The position numbers were made by a program, and so were the translations under genes. 64,000 nt of DNA from an uncultured bacterium (lineage in GTDB: Bacteria; CSSED10-310; CALFER01): assembly GCA_937951895.1 (NCBI GenBank), contig CALFER010000038.1, positions 62,001-126,000 on the forward strand. The letters are read 5' to 3'. Below the pieces are notes generated by a model that saw only the letters and a list, made by a program, of their open reading frames with translations, was not told the origin of the DNA and searched no databases. Within the stretch, counting starts at the first letter, position 1. Every line of letters begins with the position of its first letter. Positions 10,601 through 16,123 of the stretch are shown here, piece by piece.

Positions 10601-10746
10601 GGATCGAACTTGATGAAGAGTTGTCCGGGAACAAAATGGATCCCCGGCTCGAGGTTTTTCAGAAGTGGTTCATGGCCGATTCGTGCGAATCCAGGCATGG
10701 ACAGCATCGTGATCGCCAGTGAAACGACAAGAATCGTGTGCTTCAT
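7639..10746 (-). CDS. secreted S8 (subtilisin-like) serine protease with C-terminal shared domain
   Basis: 1035 residues starting at MKHTIL, behind a GGAGGG ribosome site; an upstream in-frame ATG is rejected because the signal peptide begins here. An N-terminal propeptide is followed by a peptidase domain with all triad motifs: Asp in AVIDSGC, His in DSHGTHVSG, Ser in GTSMACPHVSG. Next come a CARDB/Ig-like segment and an alpha/beta segment beginning RLLFWDDDRYQG that resembles glutamine-amidotransferase-like folds. The last 115 residues (QYWFWPGYT, FLAFEWP, GIRFWFAHL) belong to a C-terminal domain also found in three other secreted proteins here. Likely an exported, possibly surface-retained protease. 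Confidence 0.93.
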   Translation of the reverse strand: MKHTILVVSLAITMLSMPGFARIGHEPLLKNLEPGIHFVPGQLFIKFDPGLSIDACSGALDEYRAGVLKTFPQIGWVLVQVMEDQPRTIEKLIARMQTDERIQGACPNYYLRLNWNPNDWYWVNDHLWNLRIIGMESAWDLDSTPPLHGGDPNVVVAVIDSGCAYKTWTDTEHYGEPVEFAQAPDFENIHIWTNPDETPGNGIDDDGNDYIDDYEGWNFVFDSPFPSDDDSHGTHVSGTILQSTNNDGSGTENMRSTVGMAFESRLMILKTAARPDGTSNMDDVVAAILYAADKGADVINMSLGSGYVGQGAGPEVQKEACAYAVEHGVFVAASSGNDGDVGGWDPVFYGVGYPSGFESVVSVGASNNAAVTGDPMSETVTNFSQYGQMIEVIAPSGQYDSPDYDSSGTTDQIYQNIIKVRSFPDMTQFAIRGWVGTSMACPHVSGQAALLVAYARANGWEFTPADIRNRINATAVDINQASFPGYDYHAGFGRINVPASMTAELDPELTVRRATVFEGSGQGNGNFRPEAGETVSLNVDMIALFAPATAISATITSLSSYVSIVNGSASYPSTQTNAISQPVSPFTINLAANTPLQHDAEFEITFVCAESASVTHRFHTRVTPARLLFWDDDRYQGKTTSLDQPVRDALATAGIPFEVWNTTPKVDPDATEQFSYPWEPLVNLSFPTFDDLKQYDAVLWFTGQTGQGKKDLLNYVIPPMIQYLDAGGNLMITAHELMYRLHQPPANTDDLVWINPAADPGNPDQLADYFIYNYLRIAGVEHDDYYQEVMGGTADPFTIGTHQALDINTYNKKLDFDWWPDNLVPREDAVVSFTSGNPVRPGDDYPDMQEAFDDDQPFKAANNPCGIRYPGAGQSSPYRTAYLAFPLESMENPGAVIQTLIPWLLDGTGQTSDRILVDVDTSLSMYTYNELTTPPAGDPFSVYGMVFNPSAPVELQRWVILDVLGQYWFWPGYTPDVTFQTRTVPQGFSSENFLAFEWPQGDFGTFTGIRFWFAHLRTDAAVLEGDYDFCEWGFF

Positions 10747-10771
10747 ATCTGACCCTCCGTTTCCTGTTTTC

Positions 10772-10800
10772 TTTCTAGCGCACACATACCCCTTTGGCAA
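10772..10800 (-). promoter_or_regulatory. sigma-70-type promoter for the S8 protease gene
   Basis: On the minus strand, TTGCCA (10795-10800), a 17 bp spacer and TAGAAA (10772-10777) lie just upstream of the start at 10746. The -35 region overlaps that of the divergent promoter. Read by eye only. Confidence 0.5.
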
Positions 10801-10821
10801 GATTCAGGGAAAAATTATACC
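10794..10821 (+). promoter_or_regulatory. sigma-70-type promoter for the Spy-like gene
   Basis: TTGGCA (10794-10799), 16 bp spacer, TATACC (10816-10821). It overlaps, in the opposite orientation, the -35 box of the S8 protease promoter, so the two genes may compete for polymerase. Confidence 0.45.
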
Positions 10822-10901
10822 GATGTTAAACCAATCTGACGCAGCCGGTATCGAATGGGTGGACAAGGAACGAGAACGTCCCCAACCAGATGGAGGTGCC
10901 A

Positions 10902-11468
10902 GTGAAACACATGATTCGATTGATGATGGTCTGCTCCGTGATCGCTCTGCTCGGTGCCGATACCCAGGCAATGGGCAAGGGAAGAGGAATGGATCGGGAG
11001 ATGAAAGGCCCCGGAATGCCGTTGTTGAATGCGCCCTGGGATCGCGTGGAGGATATCGGCCGCGAGATCGGCCTGTCGACCGAGCAACTCGACAAGATCC
11101 AGGCCATCCGGAAGAATCATCGCGAAAAAGTCGCGCCACTCGAAGCGGAGCGCGATCTTCGCAGGGATGATCTGCACGAAGCGATGCTGGCTCGGAAACA
11201 GGCCGATGAGAAGGACATCGTGAAACTCGTCGATCGATTGAACGAAATCCATGGCATCATCTTCAAGGATTCGGTGCTGTCCTCCTTTCAGATCCGCTCT
11301 CTGCTGACCCAGGAGCAGTCGGATGCTCTGCGGTCGTATCGGGATGATCACCGGGAAGCCCGAAAAGAATGGCGGGAGGACCGGCGGGAACGGAGAGAGG
11401 ATCGACGGGAGGATCGTCGGCGAGATCGGATGAGCGAAGACCGTTCTTCGGAAAAAGAGCCTGCCTGA
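10902..11468 (+). CDS. Spy/CpxP-like periplasmic protein
   Basis: 188 residues from GTG at 10902, preferred over the ATG at 10890 because GGAGG sits 5 bases upstream of the GTG and actually overlaps the ATG. A signal peptide (MIRLMMVCSVIALLGADTQA) precedes a helical domain: LSTEQLDKIQAIRKNHREK and LTQEQSDALRSYR are LTxxQ-type helices of the Spy/CpxP family, periplasmic chaperones and envelope-stress or metal sensors. The C-terminus is an extreme Arg/Glu/Asp repeat (WREDRRERREDRREDRR). A hairpin terminator follows. Confidence 0.82.
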   Translation: MKHMIRLMMVCSVIALLGADTQAMGKGRGMDREMKGPGMPLLNAPWDRVEDIGREIGLSTEQLDKIQAIRKNHREKVAPLEAERDLRRDDLHEAMLARKQADEKDIVKLVDRLNEIHGIIFKDSVLSSFQIRSLLTQEQSDALRSYRDDHREARKEWREDRRERREDRREDRRRDRMSEDRSSEKEPA

Positions 11469-11492
11469 TCGACGCGCACAGATTCGGACCGG

Positions 11493-11522
11493 GACTTCCT
11501 CAAATCGGGGAAGTCTCTTTTT
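11493..11522 (+). terminator. intrinsic terminator after the Spy-like gene
   Basis: GACTTCC (11493-11499) pairs with GGAAGTC (11509-11515) across a 9-base loop and is followed by TCTTTTT. It lies in the space between two convergent genes. Confidence 0.75.
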
Positions 11523-13008
11523 GTATGTGCCCGATCGTGAGCGCATGATCATCGATCAGGGCGATGACATAACGGACCACGTCGGGATCGAATTGGGTAC
11601 CACTGCATGAGACCAGTTCGGACCGGACGCGATCGACCGATCGGTTCTTGCGATAAGGCCGGTCTGCCGTCATGGCTTCGAGAGCATCGGCAACCGACAG
11701 AATCCGGGCTCCGATCGGGATGCTTTCGCGGGATAACCCCTCCGGGTAGCCCGACCCGTCGAACCATTCATGATGCGCTCGAATAATCGGAGCGATCTGT
11801 TTGAGTTCCGGAACCGAGCTGACGATTTCAGCGCCGGTTGTCGGGTGATTCCGTATGATTTCCCATTCGTCGCTGCTGAGGAGGGTTGTTTTATTGAGGA
11901 TTTCCTCCGGCGTTCCGATTTTGCCGATGTCATGCAGAATTCCCGCAGTCCATAACTCGCGCTGCTCGGTGAGCGACATTCCCATGCGTTCGGCAATCGT
12001 TTTCGCGAAGTAAGCGACCTTTTCAGAATGGCCTCCGGTGTAGGTATCCTTGGCCTGAAGAGCGGATGAAAGAGCCTGGATACTGCCGATGTATAGTTTT
12101 TGCACCTGCATGAACAGTTCGCTGTTCCGGATACAAACCGCCGCCTGACTGGTCAGAATGGACAGAAAATCCATGTCGCTCGAATCGAAGGCCCGCTTGC
12201 GACTGGATACAAGTCGATTGACGTTCAGGACTCCGAGAGGCTGGCCTTCGGTCAGGATCGGCATGCAAATGCTCGAAAGCACCTTGCCGTCCAGACGCAT
12301 CAGGTGACCGAGTTCGGGTGTGATGAGCCGATCGTTGCGCAGGTTCAGAGCGAAACAGCGTTGCAATGCCCACCCGGCGATTCCCTCGTGGATCGGCTTC
12401 CGGTAACCATTCTGAAAGGGGTCGTCCAGCCCGATCTGTGCGGCCATGAACAGTTCCTCCGTGTCGGGATCCACCAGCATCAGAGACGCAGTATCCGCAT
12501 TCGTGACCTGCATCGCATACTGGACAACACGTTCGGCCAGTTTTGCCACATCCAGAGAGCTTGCGATCTCTTTGCCCGCATCGACGAGCTGCGTCAGAAT
12601 TCTCAGCCGACTGCGCTCCTCCTGATTCTGTCGATTGTCGATCGCGCTGCGCAGCGCCATCCGGATTTCGTCCATTCGAAACGGTTTCAGCACAAATCCG
12701 GATGCTCCGAGGCGCATGGCGCGCACGGCGGCATCGATATCGCTGTAGGTCGCGACGACGATGATCAGAATATCCGGATAGAGCATCCGGACCCGTTCGA
12801 CGAGCTCAACACCGGTTCCATCGGACATGACAATATCGGTAATCAACAGATCGAATTCGGCATTCGTCAGCTTGCTCATTGCGGATTGCGATCCGTCCGC
12901 CACATCGATCTCGTAACCATCTTTGATCAGAATGCGACTCAGGACCTGCCGCATCATGACATCATCGTCAACTACCAGAGTCTTCAAGTTCGACCGATCC
13001 GGATCCAT
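11500..13008 (-). CDS. response regulator with GAF and HD-GYP domains (cyclic-di-GMP phosphodiesterase, RpfG-like)
   Basis: 502 residues from MDPDRS, behind an excellent GGAGG site. An upstream in-frame ATG would place the promoter inside the gene and is rejected. The receiver domain (about 8-125) has its phospho-acceptor Asp in LLITDIVMSD. A GAF domain spans about 155-305. HD-GYP spans about 325-500 with HDIGKIG, HPTTGAEIV, HHEWFDGSGYPEGL; the GYP signature is intact, so c-di-GMP hydrolysis is expected. No partner histidine kinase is adjacent. A PilZ protein 12.5 kb away could be a c-di-GMP receptor. Confidence 0.94.
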   Translation of the reverse strand: MDPDRSNLKTLVVDDDVMMRQVLSRILIKDGYEIDVADGSQSAMSKLTNAEFDLLITDIVMSDGTGVELVERVRMLYPDILIIVVATYSDIDAAVRAMRLGASGFVLKPFRMDEIRMALRSAIDNRQNQEERSRLRILTQLVDAGKEIASSLDVAKLAERVVQYAMQVTNADTASLMLVDPDTEELFMAAQIGLDDPFQNGYRKPIHEGIAGWALQRCFALNLRNDRLITPELGHLMRLDGKVLSSICMPILTEGQPLGVLNVNRLVSSRKRAFDSSDMDFLSILTSQAAVCIRNSELFMQVQKLYIGSIQALSSALQAKDTYTGGHSEKVAYFAKTIAERMGMSLTEQRELWTAGILHDIGKIGTPEEILNKTTLLSSDEWEIIRNHPTTGAEIVSSVPELKQIAPIIRAHHEWFDGSGYPEGLSRESIPIGARILSVADALEAMTADRPYRKNRSVDRVRSELVSCSGTQFDPDVVRYVIALIDDHALTIGHIQKETSPI

Positions 13009-13042
13009 TCCCCCCTCCTGCTTCCTCGAAATCCCCAATTTG

Positions 13043-13070
13043 ACTATAATCCTATGGATTGGTTTGTCAA
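13043..13070 (-). promoter_or_regulatory. promoter of the HD-GYP gene
   Basis: Minus-strand TTGACA (13065-13070), 16 bp spacer, TATAGT (13043-13048). It is a near-consensus sigma-70 promoter 35 bases upstream of the chosen start. Confidence 0.75.
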
Positions 13071-13098
13071 ATGAAAGTTCCGTCAAGGCATGACATTG

Positions 13099-13128
13099 TT
13101 GAGTTTTCGGATGCAATTGAGGTAGATT
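13099..13128 (+). promoter_or_regulatory. possible promoter for a leaderless HEAT-repeat gene
   Basis: TTGAGT (13099-13104), 18 bp spacer, TAGATT (13123-13128). The expected start of transcription falls at or within two bases of the ATG at 13137, which has no ribosome-binding site. Confidence 0.4.
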
Positions 13129-13136
13129 GATCAACG

Positions 13137-14018
13137 ATGCAAACGCGGAAACATATCCTCATAGGGGCGTTCATGACCGGGGTCATCGCCGGAGGAGTGT
13201 TCGTTTACCGGCAGATTGTTGAATCGCGAACCGCTCCCGGGAAAAGCGTCGTCACGGATGGTGCCCGCCGGGTTGAAGCGGATTCGGAGGATTCGATCAA
13301 GGAGAGGATTCGAGAATTGTCCGTCAACAATCCCCTGGTTCGTTTCAGCCAGCTTCAGACGGCCATGGGGCACCCTTCGTCGACGATCCGCTATCAGGCC
13401 CTTCTGGCGATGAAGTATGATGTGTCTCCTGAAGCGATCACATTTCTGTATGACCGGGCGATCCACGATCCGTCACCGGATGTACGGGATCTGGCGCTGC
13501 AGCAAGCCGTGCAGAAGCAGCCGGACCGCGCACTCTCACTCGTCATCACAGCGCTGGGGGATGAGTCCCAGTCCGTGCGGGACACGGCCATGATGAAGCT
13601 GGCGGAAATCGCCCCGCCGGATCTCACGAACCGTATCATGGGGTGGTGTGAGGCAGAGAATCGGGATCCCCGCCGTGGTGAGATTCTCGCGTTGGGGAAA
13701 GTAGGCGGTGACCGAGCGATCGAATTTCTGATCTCGGTCGTGCTGCGACACGCTTCCGTATCAGGAATAGCCATTCACACATTGGCGCAACAGGGTGACG
13801 CAGTTCTCCCCTACATCGATCGACTCGACCCGGAGCGATTGGACGATGAGCAGATCGTGTATATCTGTTTGTTGCTGGAGGAGATCCGTTCAGATGATGC
13901 GGGTGTACGGATCGACAGATGGAGAGGTTTTCAAGCGCGCGGGGGGGGCCGATCAGTCCAGAAACTCACGGATCAGCCAGGAAAGAAGAATCAGCAGCCC
14001 CATGATGGCGGCGAATGA
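13137..14018 (+). CDS. membrane-anchored HEAT-repeat protein
   Basis: 293 residues. An N-terminal anchor (HILIGAFMTGVIAGGVFVYR) is followed by helical repeats from about residue 75, such as HPSSTIRYQALLAMKY, DPSPDVRDLALQQAV and DESQSVRDTAMMKLAEI, typical of HEAT/PBS-lyase-type adaptor proteins. There is no catalytic motif. The last 33 residues run through a run of eight G at about 13939-13946 and overlap the 3' end of the convergent small membrane protein gene by 66 bp. That tail looks non-native, so a length change in the G run could alter the true end. Function unknown. Confidence 0.72.
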   Translation: MQTRKHILIGAFMTGVIAGGVFVYRQIVESRTAPGKSVVTDGARRVEADSEDSIKERIRELSVNNPLVRFSQLQTAMGHPSSTIRYQALLAMKYDVSPEAITFLYDRAIHDPSPDVRDLALQQAVQKQPDRALSLVITALGDESQSVRDTAMMKLAEIAPPDLTNRIMGWCEAENRDPRRGEILALGKVGGDRAIEFLISVVLRHASVSGIAIHTLAQQGDAVLPYIDRLDPERLDDEQIVYICLLLEEIRSDDAGVRIDRWRGFQARGGGRSVQKLTDQPGKKNQQPHDGGE

Positions 14019-14198
14019 GATTGCAATGAAAAGGAGGGCTCTGAAAACAAACGCGACAACACCGCTGAATTTCCAGATCACGAGAAAGAACAGGCCCAGG
14101 AGGGGCTTGATCACAAACCAGGCGAGGATCACACCAAGTAGGATCGACAATAGGATCACGATCGCTCGTCCGAAGGTTGATCGTCTTACATCGTCCAT
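13953..14198 (-). CDS. small two- or three-span membrane protein
   Basis: 81 residues, almost wholly hydrophobic after the first ten: segments about 11-30, 33-48 and 53-77. No family is recognised. It follows the Ada-like zinc protein on the same strand with a 15 bp gap, so it is likely the last gene of the operon that starts with the MglA-like GTPase. It overlaps the tail of the convergent HEAT gene. Confidence 0.65.
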   Translation of the reverse strand: MDDVRRSTFGRAIVILLSILLGVILAWFVIKPLLGLFFLVIWKFSGVVAFVFRALLFIAISFAAIMGLLILLSWLIREFLD

Positions 14199-14213
14199 GC
14201 CCGCACTCGCCTC

Positions 14214-14639
14214 CTATTGATTCTTTTCGCTCACGCCACTGGTCGGTTTACAATGGTCGCACGCGATAAAATTCTGAGAAAGAGCCTCCTCATTGCTCTG
14301 GAACCAGATGATCTTTTCGGGTGGGATCGCCATCTTTCCCTGCGGGTTGTAGATCTGTTCGCAGGATATCCGGTGGAACTTGCGGTTTTCCTTGTCGCCG
14401 ACGAATTTACCAGGCAGCGGTGTGGATTCTCCCTGGAACACGACGGTTCCCTGCTCCTGCTGTGACATCTCATCCGTCCACCAGTCCGGTTTGATATTCG
14501 AAATATTGGTGATGTGGTTTTCGTCCTGCCAGATGAAGACTTCAGCCAGCAACACGGAGGTCATGAACAGAGCCGAGCAGATGCCGAACATGAGCAGAAA
14601 TCGCTTTGAGATGACAGCTTTTCCCGGCCTTGCGGTCAT
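14214..14639 (-). CDS. exported protein with Ada-like zinc-binding motif
   Basis: 141 residues from the ATG that overlaps the stop of the MglA-like gene by four bases (ATGA), so the pair is translationally coupled. The N-terminal hydrophobic segment (RFLLMFGICSALFMTSVLLA) is a signal or anchor. A short DUF4124-like stretch (AEVFIWQDENHITNISNI) follows. The C-terminal part, KFHRISCEQIYNP to EALSQNFIACDHCKP, has the Cys pattern of the Ada-type metal-binding domain found in many secreted proteins (C..., then CxxC). No enzymatic role is evident. Confidence 0.75.
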   Translation of the reverse strand: MTARPGKAVISKRFLLMFGICSALFMTSVLLAEVFIWQDENHITNISNIKPDWWTDEMSQQEQGTVVFQGESTPLPGKFVGDKENRKFHRISCEQIYNPQGKMAIPPEKIIWFQSNEEALSQNFIACDHCKPTSGVSEKNQ

Positions 14640-15823
14640 GGTTTTTTCTTGGTTTTCCCGAGCAGGAAATCTTCGAGTGCCTTGGTAGCCAGTTTCTCGG
14701 CACGGGATTCCTGTCGCTTTTCCAGTTCGGAGACCAGCACGCATTCGATTTCGAGTTTGAGATTCAGGTTGATGTGCGAGACGTCGTCGTCTTTTGAGAC
14801 TTTGATCGGGATACGAATTTTCTGAACGACATCCTTGTCGATGACATGACCTTCGGCTTCGGTTCCCGGCCGGGTGCCCACCGGTATGGAGACAGCCGGG
14901 GCGGAAGCATGGATCGTGACCTTCTGTTCCGGAACCGGCCGGGGTGGTGCGACCGGAGCGGCAACGGGTTCTTCATCGAACGGAATGGAGTCGTCTTCTT
15001 CGAGACCCGGAGGGGGTGGAGCAAGTTCGACTTCCGGTTCCGGGACTTGACGGGGCGGAACCTGTGGAGGGGTGGTCTTCTCCGGAGTGGGTCGCGATGC
15101 GACCGGAGGAACGATTCGGGGCGGTTCAGGTGCGGGAACAACCGGTTTGGCTACCTGAGCGACGTCACCTCCAAGCGCCCGAAAGAGCTCCTCTTCGAAC
15201 AGTTTCATTTCGGGTGAATCTTCCGCCAGATCCTCTCCGGCTTTCTTTCTGAGATGTCTGAGTGTCAGTTTGGCGATCCCGGCAAGAGATTCCATGACAC
15301 CGGCACCGGACATGGCGACGGATTCATAGAATGGGACATCCATGAAATTGAGATGCCGGTTGAGGACGTTGACCGGGAGAATGCCAGGGAGATCGCGTTT
15401 GTTGTATTGGATGACCCAGGGGATTTTGCGGAGTGAGAGTTTTTGTTCGTTGAGATTTTCCTGGAGGTTTTCGAGGCTTTCGATATTGGCATCGAGCATG
15501 GGTTCCTGGGAATCCGCAACGAAGACGATCCCATCGACGCCTTTGAGCACGAGTTTTCGTGTGGAGTTATAGAAGACCTGGCCCGGGACCGTATACAACT
15601 GGATACGCGTGGTGAAATCGCCAACCTTGCCGAGACTCAGGGGCAGCAGATCGAAGAAAAGCGTTCGATCCGTTTCGGTCGCCAAAGAAACCATCTCTCC
15701 GCGCCGAGCCTGCGGCATTTGATTGAAAATCCACTTGAGGTTTGTCGTTTTGCCGCAGAGACCCGGGCCGTAATACACGATCTTTGCCGACATTTCCATC
15801 GATGCGTAGTTGAAAAATACCAT
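14636..15823 (-). CDS. MglA-like small Ras-family GTPase with proline-rich C-terminal extension
   Basis: 395 residues; the GTPase domain fills the first 200, as in MglA, the polarity switch of gliding and type IV pilus motility. Visible motifs are the P-loop GPGLCGKTTN, VPGQ in place of the canonical DxxG, and NKRDLP for guanine specificity. The first residues MVFFNYASMEMSAKIVYYGP are typical of the family. From about 225 to 330 there is a Pro/Glu-rich linker, then an acidic C-terminal segment of about 65 residues ending GKTKKKP. No MglB/roadblock gene is adjacent. The extension is unlike the short canonical MglA and could be a docking region. Confidence 0.9.
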   Translation of the reverse strand: MVFFNYASMEMSAKIVYYGPGLCGKTTNLKWIFNQMPQARRGEMVSLATETDRTLFFDLLPLSLGKVGDFTTRIQLYTVPGQVFYNSTRKLVLKGVDGIVFVADSQEPMLDANIESLENLQENLNEQKLSLRKIPWVIQYNKRDLPGILPVNVLNRHLNFMDVPFYESVAMSGAGVMESLAGIAKLTLRHLRKKAGEDLAEDSPEMKLFEEELFRALGGDVAQVAKPVVPAPEPPRIVPPVASRPTPEKTTPPQVPPRQVPEPEVELAPPPPGLEEDDSIPFDEEPVAAPVAPPRPVPEQKVTIHASAPAVSIPVGTRPGTEAEGHVIDKDVVQKIRIPIKVSKDDDVSHINLNLKLEIECVLVSELEKRQESRAEKLATKALEDFLLGKTKKKP

Positions 15824-15861
15824 ATGGGCCCGATCTCCTTTGAAGAACGCTGCAAGGTTCC

Positions 15862-15891
15862 TATATATCTCAAGCTACGTCATTTTTGCAA
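15862..15891 (-). promoter_or_regulatory. candidate promoter of the MglA-like operon
   Basis: Minus-strand TTGCAA (15886-15891), 18 bp spacer, TATATA (15862-15867), about 40 bp upstream of the start at 15823. The 300 bp between this gene and the divergent lamin-tail gene holds only the two promoters. Confidence 0.45.
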
Positions 15892-16025
15892 GCCATCATT
15901 AGGCGACTATACAGGAGTCATGCCGATTCGTCAAGCGGGCAATTCGGCATCCGGCAGCCTGTTGTCAACCTGCGAAAATGCGTTTCCGAACTCTTGAGAA
16001 GCAAGCGTTTCCAATCCGCGACGGA

Positions 16026-16055
16026 TTGACAAAAACACGGATTCCATGATAGAAT
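16026..16055 (+). promoter_or_regulatory. promoter of the lamin-tail protein gene
   Basis: Consensus TTGACA (16026-16031), 18 bp spacer, TAGAAT (16050-16055), roughly 70 bp upstream of the ATG at 16124, which has GGAGG before it. Confidence 0.75.
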
Positions 16056-16123
16056 ATTTTCTCGTTGCAGTGCACGATTCAAACCCATGTCCCATTGGTC
16101 GGTCCGCTCGAGGAGGTTTGGTC

